From Schlesneria sp. DSM 10557 (GTDB lineage Bacteria; Planctomycetota; Planctomycetia; Planctomycetales; Planctomycetaceae): DNA of 64,000 nt. The stretch covers positions 1,550,001 through 1,614,000 of the forward strand of contig NZ_CP124747.1 in the NCBI RefSeq assembly GCF_041860085.1. The letters run 5' to 3'. Of this stretch, positions 29,090 to 38,609 are shown in pieces (within the stretch, counting starts at the first letter, position 1; every line of letters begins with the position of its first letter). Under the pieces are notes generated by a model that saw nothing but the letters and a program-made list of their open reading frames with translations, had not been told where the DNA came from and did no database searches. The position numbers and the translations under genes were made by a program.

Positions 29090-29890
29090 TTGGTTTTCGC
29101 GATTTCAATTCTGGCGATTCTGCTCTGTTTGGTCATTGGGGTTCAGCGGCAGACAATCACCCGATTGAAGCAGGAATCATTAAAATCAGAATCACAGCGG
29201 TTGCTGGAACTGAACCAGTTGATGGTCGGTCTCGCGCACGAGGTCCGTAATCCTTTAAACTCAATCCGCCTGAATCTCTACACCGCTGACCGAGTCTTCC
29301 GGGGCGATGCGCAACTCGCCTCCGAAGAGATTACCGCGATGCTGGGCGAGTCCGTTCGTGAGATTGAACGGGTGGATGGTCTGATGAACCTGCTTCTTGG
29401 GTACGCGCGTGCGGACGATTTGGAAGTGAACACCGTTGATCTGCGCCGCGAGATTCACAGTGTCGCGGCTTTCATGGAACCGACGCTTCAGGCGAGCAGG
29501 ATCAACCTGAAGCTTTCGGTTCCGGCCAAGGGGGAGTTCCTGACTCGCGCAGGTCGTGGTCACGTAAGACAGGTACTGCTCAATCTGCTTTCCAATTCGA
29601 AAGAGGCAATCCCTGAAACCGGAGGAAAGATTGAAATCGACCTGAAGCAACATCAGCAGATGGTCGAAGTCAACGTCACGGACAGTGGGAGCGGTATCTC
29701 AGCGGCGCACCGGGATCTCATCTTCGCTCCCTTCTATTCGACGAAAGAGCAGTCATCAGGTCTCGGTCTGGCCATCACACGGAGTCTGATGGAACGGGCA
29801 GGGGGGACGGTGAATTGTGTGCGACTTGACCGCGGGCAATGTCAATTTCGAGTCAGATGGCCAGCCCATCGCAATCAATCACGTGAGTGA
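29090..29890 (+). CDS. Sensor histidine kinase, NtrB/ZraS-like
   Basis: The 266-residue kinase has one N-terminal transmembrane helix (about 2-18), a short coil and a standard core: H-box GLAHEVRNPLNSIR near residue 48, N-box LLNLLSNSKEA, G-boxes DSGSGIS and SSGLGLAI. There is no obvious periplasmic sensor domain, so the signal is probably cytoplasmic or membrane-borne. Translation starts at TTG 29090 with GGAGG seven bases upstream; no earlier ATG fits. The next gene, its regulator, starts at or just after this stop. Confidence 0.9.
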   Translation: MVFAISILAILLCLVIGVQRQTITRLKQESLKSESQRLLELNQLMVGLAHEVRNPLNSIRLNLYTADRVFRGDAQLASEEITAMLGESVREIERVDGLMNLLLGYARADDLEVNTVDLRREIHSVAAFMEPTLQASRINLKLSVPAKGEFLTRAGRGHVRQVLLNLLSNSKEAIPETGGKIEIDLKQHQQMVEVNVTDSGSGISAAHRDLIFAPFYSTKEQSSGLGLAITRSLMERAGGTVNCVRLDRGQCQFRVRWPAHRNQSRE

Positions 29891-29898
29891 TCGGCCCT

Positions 29899-31248
29899 AT
29901 GACAAAATTCAACATTCTGATTGTCGAAGACCAGCCACGGGAGCGCGATGCGCTGGCCCGTTTTCTCAAGACTGAAGGGATGAATCCCCTCACTGCGAAA
30001 AATCACGCGGAGGCCCTGGCGTTTCTTTCGGAATCCGTGGATGTGGTCATCTGCGATCTCAGGCTCGGCCAGCAAAGTGGAGTTGATCTGCTGCATATCT
30101 GGAAAGCCCAGCGCCCTACGACACCTTTTGTCATTGTGACGGCATATGGGGAAGTCAGCTCTGCCGTCGAAGCGATCAAGCTTGGTGCAGAAGATTACCT
30201 GACGAAGCCGCTCAATCCCGACAACCTGATGCTGCTTTTGCGACGTCTCATCCAGAACAACCCTGCCCCCTCGGTGACTGAACCCGAATCGGAACGACGT
30301 GAAAGATTGACGGGAATCATCGGCCAGTCACCTCAGATGCAGGATGTGGTGGAACGCGTCGAACGAGTCGCCCGCACTGATGGGCTGGTATTGATTCTAG
30401 GTGAATCGGGTACCGGGAAAGAACTGGTTGCTTCCGCCATCCATCGATTGAGCCGTCGGGCTAACGGTCCATTCGTCGCCGTCAATGTCGCTGCTCTCCC
30501 GGAAAGTCTGATCGAATCAGAACTGTTTGGCAGTGTCAAAGGTGCCTTCACAGGAGCGGCAGAAGATCGGATTGGGCGATTCGAAGCTGCTCACGAAGGA
30601 ACGTTGTTCATCGACGAAATCGGCGATTTCCCACTTGCGTCGCAGGCGAAATTACTGCGAGTCCTGGAGAACCTGAAGGTGACTCCCGTGGGAAGCAACA
30701 CAGACCGCGATGTGGACGTCAGAGTCGTTGCCGCAACGAGCCGTAACCTTCCCGAGATGATCAAGCAGAATCTCTTCCGAGAAGACCTCTTCTACCGGCT
30801 GCATGTGCTGACCATCGATCTTCCCCCATTACGCCAGCGGCCAGGTGACATTGCCAAGTTGACAGACAGGTTTCTTCACGAAAGTCGCGAGCGACATGAC
30901 CGGATGAATGTGCAACTCGCCCCGGAACTGCGGGAGTTTTTTATTGGCTACAACTGGCCCGGAAATGTACGACAGCTTAGAAATACGATTGAAAACATGG
31001 TCGTCATGGGCAAGCACGACGTTCTCACCCAGGAAGACCTTCCAGCCTACTTTACCGGTTACCCTGCATCCAAACCGTTCGTATCGTCGAGCGATGGCGA
31101 GTTGCAGGAAATTGAGCGAGTGGCCATTCAAGCCGCTCTCGATCGATTTCACGGAAACCGGACGCACGCTGCAGAAGCGTTGGGAATCTCCGTCAGAACC
31201 CTGCAGCGAAAGCTCAAAGTACTTCAGTCGGGACAGGACCAGGACTAA
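29899..31248 (+). CDS. Sigma-54-dependent response regulator, NtrC family
   Basis: The 449-residue regulator has a receiver domain (about 5-120, phosphoacceptor in VVICDLRLG, lysine in DYLTKPL), an AAA+ domain (GESGTGKE Walker A, GAFTGA loop that touches sigma-54, FIDEIG Walker B) and a C-terminal Fis-type helix-turn-helix (NRTHAAEALGISVRTLQRKL). It partners the kinase encoded immediately upstream. A GTG at 29887 overlaps the kinase stop (GTGA) and is an alternative start. The promoter of this operon is itself sigma-54 type. Confidence 0.95.
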   Translation: MTKFNILIVEDQPRERDALARFLKTEGMNPLTAKNHAEALAFLSESVDVVICDLRLGQQSGVDLLHIWKAQRPTTPFVIVTAYGEVSSAVEAIKLGAEDYLTKPLNPDNLMLLLRRLIQNNPAPSVTEPESERRERLTGIIGQSPQMQDVVERVERVARTDGLVLILGESGTGKELVASAIHRLSRRANGPFVAVNVAALPESLIESELFGSVKGAFTGAAEDRIGRFEAAHEGTLFIDEIGDFPLASQAKLLRVLENLKVTPVGSNTDRDVDVRVVAATSRNLPEMIKQNLFREDLFYRLHVLTIDLPPLRQRPGDIAKLTDRFLHESRERHDRMNVQLAPELREFFIGYNWPGNVRQLRNTIENMVVMGKHDVLTQEDLPAYFTGYPASKPFVSSSDGELQEIERVAIQAALDRFHGNRTHAAEALGISVRTLQRKLKVLQSGQDQD

Positions 31249-31543
31249 AGGTCAGCAGACTTTGGCAGTAATCTGGCCAGCAACCGCAAAGTGACTCCAT
31301 CCGCAGCCGTTCATAACTCATCATGATGAAGTCCATTGAAGGCATTCGTCCAATTGCGAAGTTATCACGCCGTGTGAGTCGTGGGTCTGGTCCGAACTGG
31401 ACGGGATTGCAGGTGTCTCACCGCGATCCGTGGACGCGGGAGGCGTGGTGCTTGGGACGAGGACTCAGTGTGATCGGGGGAATGGCGCGGCCGTCGGTGG
31501 CCAGTCCAGCCCGCGCCACAGTACCCGGATCCAAAATCTCTTA

Positions 31544-33004
31544 CTAAATCCCGTTCGGTGTCGCGTCCGTTCTGGCGTCTTCGGCCACCATGGCTCGGAT
31601 TTTTGCCCGCAACGTAGGGCGGCTCAGCCCCAGAATTTCAGCAGCGTGCGACTGCATGCCCTTCGATATCTTCATCGCCTGACTTACCAGTAGCCGATCG
31701 AAGTAGAGTAGCGACTGACGGTAGACGTCTGACTTACCTTCTGTCATCAACTTTTCGACAACGGTCCCCAGATTTCTCCAGGCATCGTTGTTGACGTTCA
31801 GAATGGTTTCGACCGGTTCGGGCTCTGCGGGTGGCTCACCATGCAGTTCGATCGACAGAAACTCGGGAAGCAGCGTCGGGCCGGTGGAAACAATGAGCGA
31901 TTCGCGAATCACGCTCTGGAGTTCCCGGATATTGCCCGGCCAGCGATAAGACTGCAGCCGCTCAAGCGATTCTTGCGAAATCGACTGAACGGCGGTGCCA
32001 AGCTGGCGGTTAAATCGGAATAGGAAATAGTGAGCCAGTTCGGGAATGTCGTCGATCCGGTCCCGCAGCGCCGGCATGTGCAGGGTAACACCGCGTAGCC
32101 GATAGTACAGGTCGCGGCGGAAGCGACCTTCTTCAATCATCGCTTCAAGGTTCTGATTGGTTGCAGCGATTACCCGGACGTCGACGGTGAGTGTTTCGTT
32201 TCCACCGACACGCTGGAACTGACCATCCTGCAAGAGCCGCAAGATTTTGGCCTGCGTTGCCAGCGGCATATCACCGACTTCGTCCAGGAAGAGCGTTCCG
32301 CGATGACACTGCTCAAACTTTCCCACCCGTCTGCGATCAGCCCCTGTGAAGGCCCCTTTTTCGTGACCGAACAGTTCACTCTCCAGCAGTGTTTCGGGGA
32401 TGGCGGCACAATTGATCGCCAGAAAAGGTGCCTGGTTCCGGCGACTGTGCTGGTAGAGGGCGCGTGCAACAAGTTCCTTACCAGTGCCGCTTTCACCGAG
32501 GATCAATACGTTGACGTCCTGAGGAGCCGTCCGCCCGATCTGCTTGCAGATGGACTGCATGGAAGGGCCGTTCCCCACCAGTCGGTCAGACGCATCGTCA
32601 GCCGAGGTGTCATCATCGATGGCTGCGGCGGCATGCATCAGCCGGCCGATTTTGAGCGCCTGTTCCACAACCTGGGTCAGTTGATCGAGATCAAGCGGCT
32701 TGACCAGGTAGTCGAAGGCCCCCACCTTCATCGCTTCAATCGCAGTATCCGCTGTCCCATGCCCCGTGATGAAAATGATAAGGGCCTTGGGGTGGATTTC
32801 GTGAATCTGATCGAACAGGTCCAGTCCAGATTGTTTCCCAAGGCGAATATCGAGCAGAACAACATAAGGCAATTCTTCGCGGAGAATGCTGAGTCCTTCC
32901 GCTGCAGTCGAAGCGGTCAGGATGCGCAGGGTGCTGCTTTGGAGCACGTTTTGAATTGTTTTGCAAATTCCCGCTTCATCGTCGATTACCAAAAGCGATT
33001 CCAT
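31544..33004 (-). CDS. Sigma-54-dependent response regulator, NtrC family
   Basis: The 486-residue protein has a receiver (VIDDEAG acidic pair, phosphoacceptor in VVLLDIRLG, lysine in DYLVKPLD), AAA+ domain with GESGTGKE, GAFTGA and FLDEVG, and a Fis-type C-terminal helix-turn-helix (SHAAEILGLSRPTLRAKI). An insert of about 50 residues before the DNA-binding domain is longer than in the regulator at 29899. The ATG at 33004 places the receiver at the N terminus. It lies just downstream of the kinase at 33031-34629. Confidence 0.95.
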   Translation of the reverse strand: MESLLVIDDEAGICKTIQNVLQSSTLRILTASTAAEGLSILREELPYVVLLDIRLGKQSGLDLFDQIHEIHPKALIIFITGHGTADTAIEAMKVGAFDYLVKPLDLDQLTQVVEQALKIGRLMHAAAAIDDDTSADDASDRLVGNGPSMQSICKQIGRTAPQDVNVLILGESGTGKELVARALYQHSRRNQAPFLAINCAAIPETLLESELFGHEKGAFTGADRRRVGKFEQCHRGTLFLDEVGDMPLATQAKILRLLQDGQFQRVGGNETLTVDVRVIAATNQNLEAMIEEGRFRRDLYYRLRGVTLHMPALRDRIDDIPELAHYFLFRFNRQLGTAVQSISQESLERLQSYRWPGNIRELQSVIRESLIVSTGPTLLPEFLSIELHGEPPAEPEPVETILNVNNDAWRNLGTVVEKLMTEGKSDVYRQSLLYFDRLLVSQAMKISKGMQSHAAEILGLSRPTLRAKIRAMVAEDARTDATPNGI

Positions 33005-33030
33005 TGTGCTCCTCAAATGCATTAAATCCG

Positions 33031-34629
33031 TCAAGAGGTTGCCATCTCATGATCGGTACGTCTCGACGAGGGGCCCGAGACTTCAAATTCGATGATCGGA
33101 ATACAGAGGGTAAACTGGGCACCGCCCGTCTCCCCGTTTCTGGCACTGATCGTTCCGTGATGCTCTTCAGCGATCCGATGCGACACTGCCAGCCCGAGAC
33201 CTGTACCCCGGTCCTTGGTCGTCGCAAACGGCTCAAACAATCGCGGCAGGACATCGGGCGAGATCCCTTCGCCAGTATCCTTTACGACAATTTGCGCCAT
33301 CCTGGTTCCGCAATTTCCAAGTTCGACCACCATTTCTCCCGAGAGTCGGCAATGCGTTCTTTCTACGATTCTGGCCTCGATCGTCAACTGTCCTCCATCG
33401 GGCATCGCTTCGATGGCATTAATCAACAGATTGACAAGTACCTGATGTAGCTTCTCGGTATCTCCATCGACCATGAGGGGAACCTCACACGGTCGGACGA
33501 TGATTTCAATTCCCTGCTGCCGGGCACGTGCACTGACCAGATTTAAGGCTCGCTGTAGTGTCTGGGCCAGGTCATGCAGGACACAATTGAGCTGCGGAGG
33601 ACGGGCGAAGTCGAGCAACCCCTGAATCGTCGATTCCATCCGACCAATTTCTTCCAGAATCAACCGCAGCTTACTTTCGTCCAGCTTGGGCCCCGAAGCC
33701 TGCCGAATGGCATGCTGCAGCAGAAGCTTGACCGATGTCAGCGGATTTCGAATTTCATGGGCCACCCCCGCCGCAAGTTCACCGACCGCAGCGAGTCGCT
33801 CGGATTGAAGAACCTCGCGTCGCGCGGCCTGAAGGTCACGGCTGACTTGGCGCATTCGAAAAGCAAATTGCTCTGCCTTCTGCTGAACTTCCTGAAAATC
33901 GGTTGATGCGTTGATATCAATCGTGCCAATGTTGCTGTCGCTCTTCGACGAAGCATCATGTAGGGTCACTGCGATTCTGGAGATCGATTGGTTCAAACGC
34001 CGTGAGAGGCGCCAACCAAGAAAAATGCCCAGTAATGGTCCGACCAGCAGAATTCCCGAACGGAACCACAGAATCGTATTCGTCACGCGGCGCCGCTGTT
34101 CTTTATACATGTCCGTCGCATGCTGATTCACGCGGATGATGTCATTGGCATTGACCGTAATTTGATGTGCCAGCTCAATCGCCTGAGGGCGGATGGATGC
34201 ATTCAGGTTTGGATCGAAGGTGTTTGTCGATTCCCTGACCTCGAACAGCCCCCTGAAAATGTCCAGATAGGCATTCAGTGGCCCTTCAAGAGCCTGCAGG
34301 ACCTCCTGATTCCCTTCAACATGCTGCGATGCCTTCAGACGATTGCGTTCCTTGGCAATCTGGTACTTGGAGTTCTCCCAGCGCTCTCGGAACCTGGGCA
34401 GATCTTCCCGGTTCGAAGGGCACTCAGCCACCATTCGCCAGATCACAACCTTCAATTCTTCGGCAGCGCGAACGGGAACTACATTCTCGACGAATACGCG
34501 TTGATTGGATCGTTCGATCCAGACAACGTAGTATGTTGTCAAAATGTTCATCGAAATGTACAGCGCGAGCACCCAGAAGACGGGAATCAGCGCCTGGACA
34601 AAAAGGGATTTGTAGAAGTTAGTCTTCAT
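33031..34629 (-). CDS. Sensor histidine kinase with periplasmic four-helix-like domain
   Basis: The 532-residue kinase has a transmembrane helix at about 10-32, an extracytoplasmic region of about 140 residues that looks all-helical (MCP-like four-helix bundle), a second helix near 185-205, a HAMP-like region and the kinase core: VAHEIRNPLTSVKLLLQHAI near 290, N-box LVNLLINAIEAMPDG and DTGEGIS, GTGLGLAV. It is followed 26 bases later by its likely partner, the NtrC-type regulator at 31544. No sigma-54 promoter was found upstream. Confidence 0.93.
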   Translation of the reverse strand: MKTNFYKSLFVQALIPVFWVLALYISMNILTTYYVVWIERSNQRVFVENVVPVRAAEELKVVIWRMVAECPSNREDLPRFRERWENSKYQIAKERNRLKASQHVEGNQEVLQALEGPLNAYLDIFRGLFEVRESTNTFDPNLNASIRPQAIELAHQITVNANDIIRVNQHATDMYKEQRRRVTNTILWFRSGILLVGPLLGIFLGWRLSRRLNQSISRIAVTLHDASSKSDSNIGTIDINASTDFQEVQQKAEQFAFRMRQVSRDLQAARREVLQSERLAAVGELAAGVAHEIRNPLTSVKLLLQHAIRQASGPKLDESKLRLILEEIGRMESTIQGLLDFARPPQLNCVLHDLAQTLQRALNLVSARARQQGIEIIVRPCEVPLMVDGDTEKLHQVLVNLLINAIEAMPDGGQLTIEARIVERTHCRLSGEMVVELGNCGTRMAQIVVKDTGEGISPDVLPRLFEPFATTKDRGTGLGLAVSHRIAEEHHGTISARNGETGGAQFTLCIPIIEFEVSGPSSRRTDHEMATS

Positions 34630-35869
34630 ATAGGGCCTTCGGCTGAAGCGGCTTTCCCGTCAGTACGATCGATTCCATTTGATACGAGCTGACATGCTTG
34701 CGCTCCCGCCGAGTTCAACTCTCACTGATTGGAGGTTCAGACAGGTCTGCGGGAAAACTCTCACTGCGTTTGTCGATTATCACGCAGTTATGGTCCGCAC
34801 GCTATCTACCCGCGTAAGAAAATTCGTGAACCGCAGCACTTCCTGAACTTCAGCGGGATACGAATATCCTCCCTCATCCCCTTTCAAGAGGACCGCCCAA
34901 CCTCAAGTTTTGATCAATCGATTTTCAACCCACCACCGCACCACACGGCTTGAAACCGTTCCCGCGTCCACGACTGGGTCAATCCTGCCCCCTGATCAGA
35001 ACAAGCAGATGTTTCCCGATCGGCGTACCACGAGCGAGCAGTTCGTGATCGTGGAAATTTGAGTCAACGCCACAGCCTTAGTCTCCATCCCTTCTGTGTT
35101 TGCCCTTTAGTCACCTCGGCACCGTCGTGATGGGTGGCAGGAACCGACAACTTTCTCCCAGACACATAAGTACCTCTTTTTGCTCTCACTCATCCCCAAC
35201 AAAAGTGAGCATCAGTTCATTGTAAAAAAAGTGATTTCACTCGGAATCAATTTCACGCCACTTTACGTTGGTTTGCACAATCAGATTGAGAGCAGGTGAA
35301 ATGGAGAAATTATTCCACGTGCGCTACTTCGTTGGCAAAGTAACGCGCACAAGTTTGCGACGGCGTCAGCTTATTTCCATGAATCACTCCGGGGCCGAGA
35401 ACTTTGCTGAAGTTCGAGCCCCGACTCACCGGCCATTGGAGTTGTCGCTAGAGAGGCCAGAGAACTCCCTCATCGGCGCACTCGCGATTCTTGAACACTC
35501 ATTTGGGAAAACGGCCCCGACTAAGCAGGTTTAGTGCCGATCCGATCGCCGTCGGCAGAACATGCCGCAAGAAAATCATGTGTTCACTGACAAAACGAGT
35601 GTCGAAGAGCTACCGTCCGCGGAGAGTGTTTCGCTTTGATTGAGCTAATCGGCAACGCTCCGTTCTTTGTTCCATTTGGCAAATCGCTTTCCGCTCTTGT
35701 AAGTCTGTTTCCACAGGCCATATGTGATTTCGTTTATTTCTTCTCGGACTGGCCCTTGGCATGCGAAGTGCATAGGGATCGCCTGTATTGGAGGACTCAA
35801 CAGTTGCAGGTGTAAGTCGTTGAGTTTAGGTCAGTTTCGTATTGGACGGGATGAGTGTAGAGGGAAATC
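34630..35869. other. Long intergenic region, about 1.24 kb
   Basis: No supportable gene; a possible 88-codon frame at 35268-35534 lacks a ribosome-binding site and family resemblance. An imperfect hairpin (35319-35350) and an AT-rich patch near 35220 are visible. The sigma-54 promoter at 35757 lies at its right end. The promoter of the kinase at 34629 should be at its left end but I cannot identify it. Confidence 0.4.
35757..35772 (+). promoter_or_regulatory. Sigma-54 promoter of the pseudo-receiver gene
   Basis: TGGCATGCGAAGTGCA fits the -24/-12 consensus with GG and GC ten bases apart and two mismatches at less conserved positions. The predicted start near 35784 leaves a leader of about 85 bases before the ATG at 35870. 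Confidence 0.65.
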
Positions 35870-36286
35870 ATGATGCCGATTCATGTACTCGTCGCCAGTT
35901 CCTCCGCCTACCGTCGCTGGTGGTATGTTGAGCAATTGCAGCAGCATGATATGGAAGTCACGACAGCTCATGATGGGCTGACATGTATTCAACAGATGAG
36001 AGCTTGTCTCCCCGATGTCGTTCTGCTTGAGCCATCGCTCTTGTGGGGAGGAAGTCACGGAGTTCTGGCTGTCCGGTCGCAGGAGCCGGAATTTCAGCAC
36101 ATTCCTGTGGTGCTTGTCGCAGTCGACGGCATCTCGCCTGACTGGTATGAGCTATCTCGCTATTCGGTCCAGGGACTTCTCTTGCGAAGACCCTCCGCCC
36201 AGAAACTGGCCGCGACGCTCTATGCCGCACTCAACGAGGAATGCGACGTTGCCTCAACCTGCAGCGATTCTCCCGTGGCGTTTTAG
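35870..36286 (+). CDS. Stand-alone degenerate receiver-like (pseudo-receiver) protein
   Basis: The 138-residue protein has the alternating strand/helix pattern of a CheY-like receiver: IHVLVASSSAYRRWWYVEQL, then DMEVTTAHDGLTCIQQMRAC and PDVVLLEPSLLWGG. The key residues are gone: the acidic pair after strand 1 is SSS, the phosphoacceptor Asp is replaced by Glu in LLEPS, and the later lysine is Arg in GLLLRRPSA. It therefore probably cannot be phosphorylated normally and may act by binding. AGAGGGA precedes the ATG. It has its own sigma-54 promoter and a strong terminator. Confidence 0.7.
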   Translation: MMPIHVLVASSSAYRRWWYVEQLQQHDMEVTTAHDGLTCIQQMRACLPDVVLLEPSLLWGGSHGVLAVRSQEPEFQHIPVVLVAVDGISPDWYELSRYSVQGLLLRRPSAQKLAATLYAALNEECDVASTCSDSPVAF

Positions 36287-36316
36287 CCGCAGTGAATTCG
36301 GCTGTATGCAGACTGC

Positions 36317-36365
36317 GGATCTCTGCTGAGACGACAGTGCTTCTCTGCCGTCTCAGCAGAGATCC
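36317..36365 (+). terminator. Terminator of the pseudo-receiver gene
   Basis: A perfect 17-bp stem (36317-36333 with 36349-36365) and a 15-base loop lie 30 bases past the stop. It is followed by a C-rich then T-rich stretch. Confidence 0.75.
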
Positions 36366-36521
36366 AACCGCCCCCTTTCTCTATAGTTCTTGTCCTACGG
36401 CTTCATTGCCTTGGCCCTACAGGGGAATGAAGGCACTGTGAGCGCAACCTCGGGTCGTCGAGACGTCTATCCTGCCCGTCGACCTGACGAGCGAACATCC
36501 GCAGAACGAACCTCCAAACGA

Positions 36522-38246
36522 TTACTTTACAAACTCGTCGAGTATCCGCTGGAGCTTTTCAAAGTCAGATGGCTTGATCAAATGATGATTTATACCCGAT
36601 TCGATGGATCTTTGTCGGTCATTATCGTCGCCGTAACCGGTCATCGCCACGATCAACACTTTTTCAAACTCGGGCTGTTGCCGCAACTTCTTGGCCACCT
36701 CGTACCCGTTCAGTCCTGGCAAGCCTATATCCAGTATGATGACGTCGGGCCGGTAATCGAGAGCTGCTTCGATCGATGTCGGACCATCATGCACCGTCAG
36801 CGCTTCATAGCCCAACTGCAATAACAGCATTCCCAGCGTCTGCGCACCATCTTCGTTATCATCGACGATCATCACCTTGAGGGACGAGTCCACGCGGCCC
36901 TTCGTTTCCTTACCGCGCACCACCATCCGATGTTGAGGGGAAGCGGATAACGGCAGGAAAAATCCAAAATCACTTCCTTGACCCGGGGTACTGATGACGT
37001 TGATTCGGCCACCGTGCAGTTCCACCAGCCGTTTGGCCAGTGACAAACCGATGCCTAAACCACCGTTGGTTCGGTCGTGCAGCCGATTCCCCGTAGTAAA
37101 CGACTCGAAGATTCGAGGAATTAATTCAGGGTCGATCCCGACGCCCGTATCGGCGACGTGGATTTCGCATTGGTCCCCAGTCGCACCTACGGTCAATGAC
37201 ACTCTCCCACCGGGGTTCGTAAATTTTGCCGCATTGGAAAGGAGGTTGGCAAGAACTTGTTCTAACCGTGCAGGGTCAGCCTCCAGCCAGATCGACTGCG
37301 GTTGAATGGAGATTTCAAACTGATGACCGAACTGCTCCAGAAGGGGGCGGACATCTTCGATAGCGTTGTCGACAATTTCACGCAGGGGGCAGCGAACCTT
37401 CTCGATCTGAATCGCCCCTCTCGACATGCGAGATACCTCCTGCAAGTCGTCGATGACCCGCTTTAATTGTCTGACCTGTCGTTCGATGATTGCTCGTGCA
37501 TGCTGCTGAGTCTTGCTTTCATTGGGTTGAAGTCCCAGAAGTTCGAGGGCACTGGCAATGGGGGCCATCGGATTTCGTAATTCGTGGCTCAACAGTGCAA
37601 GAAATTCGTCCTTCTGCGGAGTCTGCATCCCGAGTTCACTCGGTCGCTCACCTGTGACGTCGAATGCCTGACTTGTTGAGTCCACATTGACTATCTCAAT
37701 CGCGAGCAACACCAGATCAAGGCGATCGGCATCCACTGGAAACGGACGAGCGGTCATTCGTACAGTACACCTTTGTGCCTGCGGCGAAATGTACTCAACC
37801 TGAATGTTATCTACTGGCTCACGTTGTTTGAGAACGCGTTCCAACATGGATCGGACGGGGGGTAGATCCCATTGCCCATTCGCAAGACGAAACAGAACCT
37901 CATTCCGGGCATCTTTCTCGTCGACGGAAAAGTTGGCATGGAATGCCGAGTTCCCGAGTCGCAACCGCAGTTCCCGATCCAGAATCACGTACGGCTGTTG
38001 AATCGTGGAAATGATCTCGCCTGCCAGCGCGAGTAATCGAGAATCCTTTAATTCGGTTTTGACGTCGCCTGTCACATCATGGAGGGGGTGCTCCAGATCC
38101 TTTGTCCGATGGTCCAGAGCACCTGGGTGAGATTGGTCGTCGCTCATTGCCTCACCCGCACGCTTCTTGACGAATTTGAGCGATGGTTGATCAGGATTGG
38201 TTCCCTTCTTCGATGTGGACGATTCGAGATCAGCGTTGTTATCCAT
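36522..38246 (-). CDS. Hybrid sensor histidine kinase / response regulator
   Basis: The 574-residue soluble protein has a poorly conserved N terminus, a PAS-like domain at about 85-195 (PYVILDRELRLRLGNSAF), a HisKA/HATPase core (LLSHELRNPMAPIASALELL, NLLSNAAKFTNPGG, DTGVGIDPE, GGLGIGLSL) and a C-terminal receiver (MIVDDNEDGAQTL, phosphoacceptor in VIILDIGLPG). No transmembrane helix is seen. The ATG at 38246 has GGGAG about eight bases upstream; in-frame ATGs at 38300 and at about codon 34 of this form are alternatives. A weak sigma-54-like element lies upstream. Confidence 0.9.
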   Translation of the reverse strand: MDNNADLESSTSKKGTNPDQPSLKFVKKRAGEAMSDDQSHPGALDHRTKDLEHPLHDVTGDVKTELKDSRLLALAGEIISTIQQPYVILDRELRLRLGNSAFHANFSVDEKDARNEVLFRLANGQWDLPPVRSMLERVLKQREPVDNIQVEYISPQAQRCTVRMTARPFPVDADRLDLVLLAIEIVNVDSTSQAFDVTGERPSELGMQTPQKDEFLALLSHELRNPMAPIASALELLGLQPNESKTQQHARAIIERQVRQLKRVIDDLQEVSRMSRGAIQIEKVRCPLREIVDNAIEDVRPLLEQFGHQFEISIQPQSIWLEADPARLEQVLANLLSNAAKFTNPGGRVSLTVGATGDQCEIHVADTGVGIDPELIPRIFESFTTGNRLHDRTNGGLGIGLSLAKRLVELHGGRINVISTPGQGSDFGFFLPLSASPQHRMVVRGKETKGRVDSSLKVMIVDDNEDGAQTLGMLLLQLGYEALTVHDGPTSIEAALDYRPDVIILDIGLPGLNGYEVAKKLRQQPEFEKVLIVAMTGYGDDNDRQRSIESGINHHLIKPSDFEKLQRILDEFVK

Positions 38247-38609
38247 GGAATCGACTCCCTGAACGTGTGCCCCGGCTCGGTAATGGCAGGCGATCAGCAA
38301 TCAAGCGAGCGAAAACGCTCACAATCCCGATTCTCATCCTTCCCGCGGGGTACATCTTCCTAGTAAGCCCCGCAACCTGTTCAATCTCCGTGCCAATTCT
38401 AAGAAATTCGGGTCAGCACGGTGGTTTGCGCTCAAGAGAAGGACCTTCTGAACTTCGGCCGCCAGAAGTTGCTCAAGCGCCCTCTCGATGAATGGGCCAA
38501 TGCATGGCATCAGTTCTCCGGCTTCCCACGCAGTGAACGGGTGTTGGCCCCCAAACAAACCCGGATCTCTGACCGTCGTTCGCATGCGCGATCAGTGCGG
38601 ATCCAGAGT
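38247..38609. other. Intergenic region, about 360 bp
   Basis: It carries the sigma-54-like element at 38380-38395 on the minus strand and the 3' flank of the TPR kinase gene. No gene is recognised. Confidence 0.4.
38380..38395 (-). promoter_or_regulatory. Weak sigma-54-like promoter for the hybrid kinase
   Basis: Read on the minus strand, TGGCACGGAGATTGAA has a perfect -24 box, but the -12 GC is GA. Spacing is correct. The predicted start lies about 120 bases before the chosen ATG. Confidence 0.4.

Noticed and set aside
35319-35350. Imperfect hairpin GTGCGC...GCGCAC in the long intergenic region
   Set aside because: The stem needs a two-base bulge, and no adjacent gene or T-tract supports a terminator or RNA gene.
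35334-35350. Possible sigma-54 promoter TGGCAAAGTAACGCGC
   Set aside because: The GG to GC spacing is off by one base from the required ten, unlike the matches at 28862 and 35757.
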